Translations under genes and position numbers: made by a program | Shown here: positions 1 to 8,502 of the stretch, piece by piece | Layout: the number at the start of each line of letters is the position of its first letter | How positions within the stretch are numbered: position 1 is the first letter of the stretch | The notes under the pieces: model-generated | Database searches by the model: none | The model's input: the letters and a program-made list of their open reading frames with translations, nothing else | What the model was told of the DNA's origin: nothing | Assembly: GCF_900107545.1 (NCBI RefSeq) | Contig: NZ_FNQZ01000021.1 | Coordinates: 1 to 40,389, forward strand | Reading direction: 5' to 3' | Length of the DNA stretch: 40,389 bases | Origin: Pseudobutyrivibrio sp. ACV-2 | Lineage (GTDB): Bacteria > Bacillota > Clostridia > Lachnospirales > Lachnospiraceae

Positions 1-191
1 AAGGCTTGTAAAGGGTATTTACGGGTTCGCCCCGTTGATGCATAGAAATGGTTTCTAAATGAAATCGGAATAATTTCATCAATGTCGATATAGGTCTCTA
101 ATAGAGAAAGAAAAGCAGGTTTGTCATTTTCAAATTTATCTTGGCAATCTTGAAAAATATCAGCCAAAGAAAGCTGTTTGTATGGTATCAT
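1..191 (-). mobile_element. DDE transposase, N-terminal part (runs off the left edge)
   Basis: The minus strand is open from an ATG at 191 to the window edge, giving 63 residues that begin MIPYKQLSLADIFQDC and include the motif FYASTGRTRKYPL. From memory this N-terminus is typical of DDE transposases of the IS1182/IS4-like type common in Lachnospiraceae and Faecalibacterium. An AGGAG lies about 14 nt before the ATG, and a TATAAT preceded by TG (extended -10) sits about 60 nt upstream on the same strand. Catalytic residues lie outside the window, so the family is not certain and I cannot tell whether the element is intact. Confidence 0.7.
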
Positions 192-443
192 AGATGTCAG
201 AATAACTCCTTTCTTGGGTGTGTATGATAGTTTCTTTGAACAACTCTATTATACCATATCCAGTGAGGGGTTATTCTTTTTTAGTTAAGTGAAAATGCCG
301 CATTTATGCGGCTTCTGGCGTTTCGCAAACGCCTAGTTTTCTTGAAAATAGTTGGAGGATTTTTTGATACTGGAATCAGAAAAGCCATATTTTATGCGGT
401 CTGAAGATTCCGAGAGGCTATTTAATACAAATGGAGGTTTACG
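192..443. other. Gap between transposase and chemoreceptor: two tight hairpins and a longer inverted repeat
   Basis: This gene-free stretch holds two adjacent perfect hairpins, 297-312 (arms GCCGCAT/ATGCGGC) and 317-333 (arms GGCGTTT/AAACGCC), followed by an inverted repeat with arms GGAATC (372-377) and GATTCC (406-411). The two tight hairpins lie outside the transposase start and could belong to the subterminal end of the insertion sequence. The third lies in the leader of the chemoreceptor gene. No ORF of note is present. Confidence 0.5.
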
Positions 444-2516
444 ATGGGGATGAAGGATAATACTACAGGGTTTGCTGGTGGGGCTTCACCTAAAGCCATC
501 AGTAGAAAGTTAGCTATGCTTTTTGGAACACTACTTATATGTAGTACTCTATTGGTGTAGAGTCTTATTCTTGGATTCGGGTATGGAATGATGAAGAAGC
601 TGATTAATAGCTCCTTGAATAATGAAGTTGTAGTGGATGCAGGTCAGATTAACAAAGCACTGAATTCTATATTCTATTATCTGAATGGAATAGCAGACTC
701 AACTGAAAAACTTCACTTTGAAGATAATGCTGAAATTATAGATTATTTGTCACAAACAGTAGGTAGATATGACCTTATTCCTACAGGAGCATATATTGGC
801 ACCAATACAGATGAATTTTTAGACCCATCAGGCTGGGTGCCTGGCGAAGATTATATGGTCACAGAAAAGAAATGGTATCAGCAGGGTATTGGATACGATA
901 ATACATGGTTTTACTACTATGATCAGCCATACTTTGATGCTGCGACAGGTGATTTGTGTGCAACAGTTATCCTTCATATTCATCTAAAAGATGGTAGAGA
1001 AGGTGTATTTGCAGCTGATTTGATTCTCACCGCATTACAATCTCAATTAAATGAAGTGACCCTCTATAAAACCGGTGGATGTATTATGGTCACAGCAGAA
1101 GGCCAAATTCTTTCGTATAGAGATACCACTCTTTGTGGAACCAATATCGCTGATAATTCATCAGACCAATTTTGGAAGGCAGTTGGAGAAAATCTCAGTG
1201 CTGAAGATAATGTGGTTTCAACAGTAAAGACACAGGGTGCAAGCTATTATATGGTTTCATCTACTGTAAGTGGAACCGACTGGAAGGTAATAGTATACGC
1301 TAAGAGAACAGAGGTATTGGAAGAACTTATCAGATTGGTTTATGTACTTATTGCTGCAACAATAATAGTTGTGCTTTTAGTTGTAGCACTTGTATTAAGA
1401 GTTCTTTCTAATATGATTAAAAAGCCTGTTACAATGCTTACAGAAAATATTGAAAAGATTGCAAGTGGTGATTTCACAGTTGAAATAACATCTACTGGTA
1501 ATGATGAAATAGCATTTATGAATTCTGCTATGGGCAAATTTATAAATGGTATGAGAGATAGTCTGAGTGAAATAAAATCAGTTTCTACTAAGCTGATTGG
1601 AGATGCTCAGAATTCAAAGGATACTGCTGAGAATTTAAAGCTTGCAGCAAATGAGCAATCTGCTTCTATGAGCCAAATCAGGGATAATATTGATGATATG
1701 GCAGAAGCTGTAAATGAGGTTGCAGAAAACGCTACCGCTCTTGCTCATACTATTTCTGATGTTACGACAGAAGAAGAGCAGATTGAAGATATCATGAATC
1801 AGTTGGTTAAAAAGGCTGATGTGGGTCAAAACGACATGAAGTCTGTGGCTGAGGGAATGGATCACATTGTTTCTTCTATGAAGGACATGTCAGAAGCTGT
1901 ACAGAGTGTAGATGATGCAGCACAGCAAATCACTCAGATTGTAGATATGATTAATTCTATTTCATCACAGACCAATCTGTTGTCTTTGAATGCTTCTATT
2001 GAAGCTGCCAGAGCAGGTGAGGCTGGAAAGGGATTTGCAGTTGTTGCTACTGAAATCGGAGCCCTTGCAAACAACTCTGCTGAGGCAACTAATCAGATAG
2101 TAGATATTATCAGAGAAATGTCTGATAGAGTAAAAGACCTTTCAGAGAAATCAGAGACTAATTCGCAGCTTATTGATGAAAGTTCAGGTTCTATTAATGC
2201 CGCAGCTGAGACCTTCCTTCAAATTACTACAGAGCTTAACAATGCCTCATCTACATTAAAAGATATGGCTGAACAGATGAGAAAGGTTAATGATGTGGCT
2301 ACAAATATGGCATCTGTATCAGAGCAGCAATCTGCATCTACTCAGATGATTGCATCTAATGTTGAGAGAGTTACTATGGCATCACAGGAGGTTGCAGATT
2401 CCAGTGATCAGGTAGCAATTGCAGCAACAAACGTATCAAATGCAGTAGATACAATTAATAACAACTTGGTTAAGTTCACAATTGAAGCAAGTAATGAGAT
2501 AAAAAATCAACTGTAA
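444..2516 (+). pseudogene. Methyl-accepting chemotaxis protein (dCache-HAMP-MCP) with an in-frame TAG in its first membrane helix
   Basis: The natural start is ATG 444, preceded by GGAGG at 433-437. The frame runs 38 codons (ending LLICSTLLV), meets TAG at 558-560, then stays open to 2516. Full length would be about 690 residues. After the stop come a periplasmic dCache-type sensor with a typical WYQQG and QPYFDAATG region, a second membrane helix ([12 protein letters not shown]), HAMP, and the methyl-accepting signalling domain with the conserved hairpin tip [20 protein letters not shown]. The receptor would bind a ligand outside the cell and control CheA. Restarting at ATG 588 lacks a ribosome site and would lose the first membrane helix, so the protein is probably non-functional unless the stop is read through or is a sequence error. 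No CheR-binding pentapeptide is seen at the C-terminus. Confidence 0.85.
558..560 (+). other. In-frame amber codon interrupting the chemoreceptor
   Basis: TAG lies exactly in frame between the RBS-supported start at 444 and the long downstream frame. It falls inside the hydrophobic first transmembrane segment (…STLLV[13 protein letters not shown]). Both flanks read as one continuous helix, which argues for a recent point mutation rather than a wrong gene model. Confidence 0.85.
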
Positions 2517-2555
2517 TATAAGTGTAGATGCATTTACATGATACTTCTAAAGTGT

Positions 2556-2987
2556 TTATTGTAAAGGCAAAGTCACAATAAATTTACTGCCATTGCCGGG
2601 CTCACTCTCCACTAGAATAGTGCCGTGGTGAGCCTGAACAATGGCTTTTGTTATGGTAAGACCGATTCCTGCTCCACCTGTTTTTCTGGTTCTGGATTTA
2701 TCTGTGCGATAAAATCTTTCAAACACGCGAGGCTGTTCCTCTTTAGAAATTCCTATGCCAGTGTCTTCCACAGCAAACTCCATTGCATTATCCTTTTTTG
2801 AAATAGAAATATTGATAGCGCCATCTTCATCTGTATATTTCAAAGCATTGGATAGAAGATTGGAGATGACTTGGCTGATTCTGTTTTTATCAGCAAAAAT
2901 ATTTACTGTGTCACCAACGAGGGATACACTAATATTTTTTTCACGGAAACCGGTCTCAAAGCTGGCTAAGATATTTTCTGCAAGTGT
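2556..2987 (-). pseudogene. Sensor histidine kinase, C-terminal ATPase remnant
   Basis: The open frame (2987 to 2556, about 143 residues) carries the HATPase_c core: an N-box (NRISQVISNLLSNALKYT), G1 (DTGIGI), F-box (VFERFYR) and G2 (GGAGIGLTI). The phospho-accepting His region, any HAMP and the sensor are missing; upstream the frame runs into TAA at 2988-2990. The methionine usually taken as the start (at 2843) falls after the N-box, so no normal start exists. This is the tail of a kinase joined out of frame to a heavy-metal-domain start (next entry). It is convergent with the chemoreceptor gene. Confidence 0.85.
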
Positions 2988-3063
2988 TTAGAGCGCATGT
3001 AATTGTTTCCTGACAGCTTGTACAAGCCATCCCTCCAACATTGATATGAATTGTTTTACTCAT
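2956..3063 (-). pseudogene. N-terminal fragment of a heavy-metal-associated (HMA) domain protein
   Basis: A 35-residue frame starts at ATG 3063 with an AGGTAGG ribosome site 5' of it and reads MSKTIHINVGGMACTSC, followed by QETIT. GMxCxxC is the metal-binding signature of HMA domains found in copper chaperones, P-type ATPases and some SafE/TauE-type membrane proteins. Similarity stops after about 25 residues, and the frame then passes into the histidine kinase fragment in another frame and stops at 2956. The simplest reading is a deletion that joined the start of one gene to the end of another. Confidence 0.7.
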
Positions 3064-3191
3064 TTCACATACCTACCTTTTCTTTTGCGAGGATAATGTA
3101 GCAATTAGATATGTGGTTTTGTGTTGTTTTAAAGAAATTTGTTTTTCGGCATTATTATAAAGAGCACATAAGAATAGATGGATTTTTAGAG

Positions 3192-3446
3192 ATGAAAAAA
3201 ATAAAAAACTGCTCCATTACAGGAAAAATTGATGTAATGGAGCATGATGTAATGAGATTCGCCAAGGTGGCTAATCGTGTATGGGGCTGCCAGATGGACT
3301 TTGATCATCCAGAGGTAACTGCAAAGCCAGACATCAAGTGGAATTTCACAAAGTTCATCATCGATAGAAACGGTGAGGTTGTAGCTCGTTTTGAGCCTAC
3401 AGCTGATGTTAAAGACATCGAAGAGTGCATTAAGACACTTTTATAA
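3192..3446 (+). pseudogene. Glutathione peroxidase C-terminal remnant
   Basis: The last ~45 residues match the end of glutathione peroxidases: IKWNFTKFIIDRNGEVVARF followed by EPT, with the conserved W-N-F-T-K-F block that holds the catalytic Trp/Asn region. The catalytic Cys/Sec and the Gln motif that belong ~80-120 residues upstream are absent. The first ~35 residues here (from MKKIKNCSITGK) do not look like the family and include an inverted repeat. The frame is open further up to 3111 but no good ribosome site is seen. I read it as a broken gene, perhaps still translated as a short product. Confidence 0.7.
3212..3242. repeat. Perfect 10-bp inverted repeat
   Basis: Arms CTCCATTACA (3212-3221) and TGTAATGGAG (3233-3242) flank an 11-nt loop, inside the supposed coding frame of the glutathione peroxidase remnant. 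There is no T-run after it. It suggests that the 5' part of that frame is not coding. Confidence 0.7.
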
Positions 3447-3458
3447 TTTCAAATTATT

Positions 3459-3499
3459 AAAGCCTTGGGGTTATTTGTAATCCCCAAGGCTTTATTTTT
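3459..3499. terminator. Strong bidirectional terminator
   Basis: A perfect 12-bp stem (AAAGCCTTGGGG / CCCCAAGGCTTT) with an 11-nt loop is followed by ATTTTT on the plus strand and by TTTAAT on the minus strand. It separates the glutathione peroxidase remnant from the convergent pdxST operon. Confidence 0.9.
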
Positions 3500-3526
3500 G
3501 TGGATACAGTCTAAACTAATAAAGTC

Positions 3527-4096
3527 TCATTGGTTAGCCACCATGTCACAGAAATATTTATGAATGAGCAACGATTCATTAAGCTCAGGATGAAATGCAG
3601 TTACAAGCTGATTGCCTTGTCTAGCGGCTACTATATGACCATCAACTGTTGCCAGAGGTCTAGCTTTTTCTGAAACAGCTTTGATGTAAGGTGCTCTGAT
3701 AAATGTCATGGGAACAGTACCAATTCCCTCGAATTCAGCTTCAGTGTAAAAGCTTCCAAGCTGTCTGCCATAGGCGTTTCTTTCAGCTACGATATCCATA
3801 GTCTGCAAGTAATTGCGATTGTCATTATTTATTTTATCTGCAAGAAGTAACAATCCTGCGCAGGTACCAAATACAGGAAGCCCATTTTCAATCATTTTTT
3901 TTATTGGAGCAAAAAGCTTGAGCTCTTTTAATAGCTTTCCCTGCACAGTACTTTCACCGCCAGGAATAATTAAACCATCGAAATCCTTTTCTAAATCAGG
4001 TAATTGTCTGATTTCTACAGTAGAAACTCCCAGCTTTTTTAGGATATTTTCATGCTCGATGAAGGCTCCCTGTAGGGCCAGTACAGCGATGTTCAT
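3527..4096 (-). CDS. pdxT: Pyridoxal 5'-phosphate synthase glutaminase subunit PdxT
   Basis: Class I glutamine amidotransferase that hydrolyses glutamine and channels ammonia to PdxS for vitamin B6 (PLP) synthesis in the cytosol. The 189-residue protein has normal family length. Visible landmarks are the oxyanion loop PGGEST (45-50), the nucleophile Cys79 in GTCAG, and the His169/Glu171 pair in AFHPEL. The start at 4096 lies 2 nt after the pdxS stop, so the two genes are one operon transcribed leftward into the terminator at 3459-3499. Confidence 0.96.
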   Translation of the reverse strand: MNIAVLALQGAFIEHENILKKLGVSTVEIRQLPDLEKDFDGLIIPGGESTVQGKLLKELKLFAPIKKMIENGLPVFGTCAGLLLLADKINNDNRNYLQTMDIVAERNAYGRQLGSFYTEAEFEGIGTVPMTFIRAPYIKAVSEKARPLATVDGHIVAARQGNQLVTAFHPELNESLLIHKYFCDMVANQ

Positions 4097-4098
4097 TT

Positions 4099-4974
4099 TT
4101 ACTTTCCCCTTTCAGCCATAAGTAAATCTATTTCCTGTTCATTAATTCCAACCATTGCTTCTCCTAAATCTTCAGAAAGCTCAGCAAGCATTTTTGCATC
4201 TGTAAAATTAGTGACAGCTTTAACAATAGCGGCAGCACGTTTTGCAGGATCTCCTGATTTAAATATTCCAGAACCAACAAATACACCCTCTGCTCCAAGC
4301 TGCATCATAAGAGCTGCGTCAGCAGGAGTGGCTACTCCGCCAGCAGCAAAATTTACAACTGGAAGCTTGCCATTTTCATGAACATATAGCACAAGCTCGT
4401 AAGGTACAGCAAGCTCTTTAGCTGTGTTGAAAAGCTCATCCTCTGACATCGAGCTGATGCGTCTGATTTCAGATTGCATTAAGCGCATATGTCTAACGGC
4501 CTGAACGATATCTCCTGTACCGGGCTCGCCCTTTGTGCGAATCATTGACGCGCCCTCATTTATTCTACGAAGAGCTTCCCCTAAGTCCTTGGCGCCGCAT
4601 ACAAATGGTACGTCAAATTTGGTTTTATCGATGTGATATTTGTCATCTGCTGGTGACAGCACTTCTGATTCATCGATGTAATCAATTTCAATAGCCTGAA
4701 GTATTTGTGCTTCTGCAAAGTGACCGATACGGCATTTTGCCATTACAGGAATTGATACAGCGTCCTGGATTCCTTTTATCATTTTTGGATCGCTCATTCG
4801 GGAAACGCCACCGGCTGCACGAATATCTGCAGGGATTCTTTCAAGTGCCATTACTGCGCAAGCACCTGCAGCCTCTGCGATTTTAGCCTGTTCTGGTGTG
4901 GTTACATCCATAATGACACCACCCTTTAACATCTGAGCGAGATTTTTGTTTAATTCATAACGATTATTAGACAT
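4099..4974 (-). CDS. pdxS: Pyridoxal 5'-phosphate synthase subunit PdxS
   Basis: The lyase/synthase subunit condenses ribose 5-phosphate, glyceraldehyde 3-phosphate and ammonia into PLP and forms a 12-mer with PdxT. The 291 residues match the family over full length. The two catalytic lysines are visible: Lys80 in [10 protein letters not shown] and Lys148 in [11 protein letters not shown]; Asp23 sits in GVIMDVT. The start at 4974 follows AGGAGG (plus-strand 4984-4989). The gene is divergent from a PdxR-type regulator, the usual arrangement for B6-responsive control. Confidence 0.97.
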   Translation of the reverse strand: MSNNRYELNKNLAQMLKGGVIMDVTTPEQAKIAEAAGACAVMALERIPADIRAAGGVSRMSDPKMIKGIQDAVSIPVMAKCRIGHFAEAQILQAIEIDYIDESEVLSPADDKYHIDKTKFDVPFVCGAKDLGEALRRINEGASMIRTKGEPGTGDIVQAVRHMRLMQSEIRRISSMSEDELFNTAKELAVPYELVLYVHENGKLPVVNFAAGGVATPADAALMMQLGAEGVFVGSGIFKSGDPAKRAAAIVKAVTNFTDAKMLAELSEDLGEAMVGINEQEIDLLMAERGK

Positions 4975-5003
4975 TTTTAAATTCCTCCTTGCTTATGGGG
5001 GAA

Positions 5004-5018
5004 ATTATAGAATATAAT
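5004..5018. promoter_or_regulatory. Divergent pdxS / pdxR promoter core
   Basis: The intergenic space (4975-5056) holds two TATAAT hexamers pointing away from each other: 5004-5009 for pdxS (minus strand) and 5013-5018 for the regulator (plus strand, with TTGCTT 18 nt upstream). The -10 boxes lie 3 bp apart, so one bound regulator could control both. The -35 box for pdxS is poor (ATTTAA). Assignment is by eye. Confidence 0.4.
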
Positions 5019-5056
5019 TGGATATATTAAATACCCAGTTTGGAGAAATAATATAT

Positions 5057-6136
5057 ATGCAAAACGAAAATAATGCCGCACATAACGAAAAAGTGCCCCA
5101 ATACATACGTATTTACGATAATTTAAAAAAGAAAATTATTGAGGGAGATTATTCATATGGAAGTAGACTTCCTTCCAGGAAAACTATGGCTGATGAAATG
5201 AATGTCAGTGTAATAACCATAAAGCATGCCTATGAGCTTCTGTGTGATGAGGGGTATCTGGAATCCAAGGAAAGAAGCGGATACTATGTGATTTTTAAAA
5301 AGGAAGATGGCTTTGTTTCTACTGCAAAAATCATAAATCATGAAGGTCACTCCTATCATAGAACCACATATGCCTTTCCTTTTTCTGTATTAACAAAGGC
5401 TATGCGAAAAGTGGTGAATGACTATGGAGAAGCCATATTAGAAAGGCCTTCTAACAAGGGGTGTGAAGAAACAAGAGAGGCCATAAGAAAATATTTGGCC
5501 AGAAATAGAAATATACATGTAGATATCAGTCAAATCATCATAGGATCAGGCGCGGAGTATTTGTACAATCTTATAGTTGGTCTGTTTAGCAAGGATACAG
5601 TGTTTGCGCTAGAGTCGCCATCCTACAAGAAGATTGAACAGGTGTATAGAATGTCAGGGGTTACCTGTGAGATGCTGCCACTTGAGGAAAATGGTATTTC
5701 AAGCAGTGCTCTTTTAACCACAACGGCCTCTATACTACATATTTCACCTTACAGAAGTTTCCCGTCAGGGGTAACAGCATCCGCTTCGAAAAAATATGAG
5801 TATATAAGGTGGGCCTCACAGGGAGAGCGATACATAATAGAGGATGATTTTGAGTCAGAGTTTTCTATTTCAAGCAAACCGGAAGAAACAATGTTTTCCA
5901 TTTCGGACAGGGACAATGTCATATATATGAATTCGTTTTCCCAGACCATATCATCATCATTACGTGCAGCATATATGGTACTGCCGAAACAGCTTACACA
6001 GATATTTGATGATAGGCTTGGGTTTTATTCGTGTACAGTGCCAACATTTGAGCAACTTGTGATAGCCCAACTGATAAATAGCGGTGATTTTGAACGACAT
6101 ATTAATCGAGTCAGAAGGAATAAGAGAAAGGCATAA
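5057..6136 (+). CDS. PdxR-like MocR/GntR regulator, C-terminally truncated and lacking the PLP lysine
   Basis: MocR regulators join a GntR winged helix to a PLP-binding aminotransferase-like domain; PdxR members activate pdxST when PLP is low. Here the winged helix (about residues 15-85, SRKTMADEMNVSVITIKHAY) and the aminotransferase core with IIEDDFESEFS are clear. Two features point to decay: the Schiff-base lysine expected in the SFSKT-type motif is Gln (SFSQTISSSLR), and the protein ends at 359 residues, about 90-100 short, right after HINRVRRNKRKA. The start at 5057 is preferred because GGAG lies at 5042-5045; a TTG at 5018 is possible. It may still bind DNA without sensing PLP covalently, or it may be a pseudogene. 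Confidence 0.8.
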   Translation: MQNENNAAHNEKVPQYIRIYDNLKKKIIEGDYSYGSRLPSRKTMADEMNVSVITIKHAYELLCDEGYLESKERSGYYVIFKKEDGFVSTAKIINHEGHSYHRTTYAFPFSVLTKAMRKVVNDYGEAILERPSNKGCEETREAIRKYLARNRNIHVDISQIIIGSGAEYLYNLIVGLFSKDTVFALESPSYKKIEQVYRMSGVTCEMLPLEENGISSSALLTTTASILHISPYRSFPSGVTASASKKYEYIRWASQGERYIIEDDFESEFSISSKPEETMFSISDRDNVIYMNSFSQTISSSLRAAYMVLPKQLTQIFDDRLGFYSCTVPTFEQLVIAQLINSGDFERHINRVRRNKRKA

Positions 6137-6320
6137 AAATAGCCAATTTACTGTCCGCTCAAGGTGATAATCTACTAAAATTTAAAAAATGTCTATAATA
6201 GGCAATAATTGATAATTGTGGCGCAAGAATTGAAAATTAATGGCTTTTTAAATAAGTTACAATATTGTCACTTGAATGGGGAAGGGTAATAATACTCGAA
6301 ATTTTACAGGGGGACAAACA

Positions 6321-8420
6321 ATGAAAAGAAAAATGTTAAAGAGCTTATGCGGAAAGCTCTTGGCACTGGCATGCACATTTACAATGCTGCTTTCAGTGCC
6401 TGCGGTGGACGCTAAGGCGGCCAATGAAACACTCCTAAATACCTATGGAAGTGCATATGGTTATTCAGGAACATGTATTAATTTGTATCAGCTGCGTGAT
6501 GCTGGCCAGTTGGCTACATTAAAGCAGCATTACAACAGTATTACACTTGAAAACGAAATGAAGCCGGATGCTTTGCTGGGAGGCTCAGCACGACTGATTT
6601 CAGTTTCTCAGGCAAAGAATCGTGGATATTATATCCCAGACAACTACCGTGAGTCTTATGTACCTGAAATCAACTTTAACACAGTTGATGAGGTAATGAA
6701 AATCTGCTACAACAACGGTCTTAAGATGAGAGCTCATACTTTGGTATGGCATTCACAGACACCATCATGGTTTTTCAGAAATAATTATGCTGGAAACGGT
6801 GGATTCGTAAATCAGCAGACAATGGATGCACGTCTTGAAATGTACGTAAAGACGGTAATGAATCACGTATATTTAAACCAGTATGGTAGTGTTGTGTATG
6901 CATGGGATGTTGCCAATGAAATCCTTCATGCAGAGAACTCAGGCTGGGAAGCAGTATATGGAAAAAACAAGGTAAATGCAACTTATGTAAAGAAGGCATT
7001 CAACTTTGCATATCAGACTCTTGAGTATTTCAAGCTTACAGATTCAGTTAAGCTTTTCTACAATGATTACAATACATACATGGAAGTAAATGATGTAATC
7101 AAGCTTGTAAATTATATTAACCAGGGTAAGAAGGTTTGTGCAGGTGTAGGTATGCAGTCTCACTTAGGTACAAATTTCCCTTCAGTTGATTACTACACAT
7201 CAGCCCTCAATTCATTTTTAGGTGCTGGATTTGAAGTACAGATTACTGAGCTTGATATCAGCAACAAGGGTGATAGTGATTTAGCAAACTACACCTATCA
7301 GTTGATGAAGAATGTAAACAAAGCAAAGAAAAATGGCGGCAAGATTACAGGTGTAACATGGTGGGGTCTTTCTGATCAGACAACATGGGTAAAGAACCAG
7401 AAGCCACTGTTATTCTCTACACCAGGTAATCCAAAGCAGGCTTACTACAAAGCAATCCAGGCATATACAGAAACATTTGGTGCTGCGGGAAACACTCCAG
7501 TAAATCCACAGCCAACTAAGCCATCTGAAAACGTAAATACGAATTCAACTGCATCTATTGCAAATGGCTGGTACTATCTGAAGAATACAAATTCACAGAA
7601 GTATTTGACAGTACAGGATGATGCTGCAAAGCCAGCTGCAAATGTATGCATCAGCACAGGTACAGGTGTTAAAGGCCAGAAATGGTATGTTGAAAACAAG
7701 GGTGACGGATACATCACACTTAAGTCTGGACTTGGTGACTTTATGCTTGATGTGGCAAATGGTGTAGATGAGGATGGAGCAAATCTTCAGATTTACACAG
7801 CTTATGGTCATGATGCTCAGCAGTTTATCGTAAAGACTACAAAGAATAATGGTGTTTATACTATCGGAACAAAGTCTTCAGCTGCTACAAAATACGTAGA
7901 TGTATATGAGCACAAGAAAGTGGATGGCACAAATGTATGTCAGTGGACATTCTATGGAAATCCAAATCAGGAGTGGATTTTTGAGCCAGTAAACAATTCA
8001 AATAATAATCAGGCATCTACTCTTCAGCAGCAGCCTACACAGCAGACACCGGCACAGGAGCCTGCTCAGACTCAGCCAGAGAGCAAGCCTGAAACAAAAC
8101 CTGAGACAAAGCCAGAGACCAAACCAGCATCAAAGGGACTTGATTTAAGCTACTCTATCAACAGCTGGAATGGCGGCTACAATGTAAGCCTTAAGCTTGA
8201 AAATAATACAGGCTCAGCTGTAGATGGTTGGACAATCAAAATCAAAAAAAGTGATGTGACTATTGATTCGAGCTGGAATATGTCGGTTAAAACAGAGGGT
8301 AACTACTATGTAATCACACCTTCTGACTGGAACAAGACTATCGCAGCTGGACAGTCAGTAGAGATAGGCTTCCAGGGCAGCGGAGCAATCGGAAGCACAA
8401 TCGATGCATCAGTTCAATAG
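6321..8420 (+). CDS. Secreted GH10 endo-1,4-beta-xylanase with beta-trefoil lectin and CBM2-like modules
   Basis: Cuts xylan backbones outside the cell. The start at 6321 has AGGGGG just upstream; a further ATG at 6276 lacks a site. The order is: signal peptide (about 1-33, ending VDAKAA), GH10 catalytic domain (~35-385) with the acid/base Glu200 in WDVANE and nucleophile Glu310 in ITELDIS, a ricin-type/CBM13 beta-trefoil (~405-560) with three QxW-like repeats (QKWYVE, QQFIVK, QEWIFEP), a Gln/Pro/Thr then KPET-repeat linker, and a ~95-residue CBM2-like C-terminal module (SWNGGYNVSLKLENNTG). The 699-residue protein is followed 82 nt later by a GH43 gene with the same tail, so the two probably form one operon for arabinoxylan breakdown. 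Confidence 0.95.
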   Translation: MKRKMLKSLCGKLLALACTFTMLLSVPAVDAKAANETLLNTYGSAYGYSGTCINLYQLRDAGQLATLKQHYNSITLENEMKPDALLGGSARLISVSQAKNRGYYIPDNYRESYVPEINFNTVDEVMKICYNNGLKMRAHTLVWHSQTPSWFFRNNYAGNGGFVNQQTMDARLEMYVKTVMNHVYLNQYGSVVYAWDVANEILHAENSGWEAVYGKNKVNATYVKKAFNFAYQTLEYFKLTDSVKLFYNDYNTYMEVNDVIKLVNYINQGKKVCAGVGMQSHLGTNFPSVDYYTSALNSFLGAGFEVQITELDISNKGDSDLANYTYQLMKNVNKAKKNGGKITGVTWWGLSDQTTWVKNQKPLLFSTPGNPKQAYYKAIQAYTETFGAAGNTPVNPQPTKPSENVNTNSTASIANGWYYLKNTNSQKYLTVQDDAAKPAANVCISTGTGVKGQKWYVENKGDGYITLKSGLGDFMLDVANGVDEDGANLQIYTAYGHDAQQFIVKTTKNNGVYTIGTKSSAATKYVDVYEHKKVDGTNVCQWTFYGNPNQEWIFEPVNNSNNNQASTLQQQPTQQTPAQEPAQTQPESKPETKPETKPETKPASKGLDLSYSINSWNGGYNVSLKLENNTGSAVDGWTIKIKKSDVTIDSSWNMSVKTEGNYYVITPSDWNKTIAAGQSVEIGFQGSGAIGSTIDASVQ
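7527..8420 (+). repeat. 894-nt module repeat, copy 1 (xylanase tail)
   Basis: The DNA coding for the lectin-linker-CBM tail is repeated at 9991-10884 with the same length (894 nt, no net indel). The encoded 297-residue blocks differ at about 10 positions, more of them in the linker and CBM than in the lectin. This shows a recent duplication or ongoing gene conversion. Confidence 0.95.
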
Positions 8421-8502
8421 AAATAATTAACAATCAGAAAATAACACCTGAGTAGAATTATCCTCCTCCCCATCAAGTATCAGACGAAAGAGGATAAATG
8501 TT

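Noticed and set aside
558-560. TAG as a pyrrolysine or other recoded codon
   Set aside because: It lies in a membrane helix of a chemoreceptor, no insertion element is evident, and other genes here use TAG as an ordinary stop (e.g. 8418-8420).
7593-7811. Antisense ORFs in the xylanase and GH43 tails
   Set aside because: They occur at the same place in both copies only because the coding strand is duplicated; no ribosome site.
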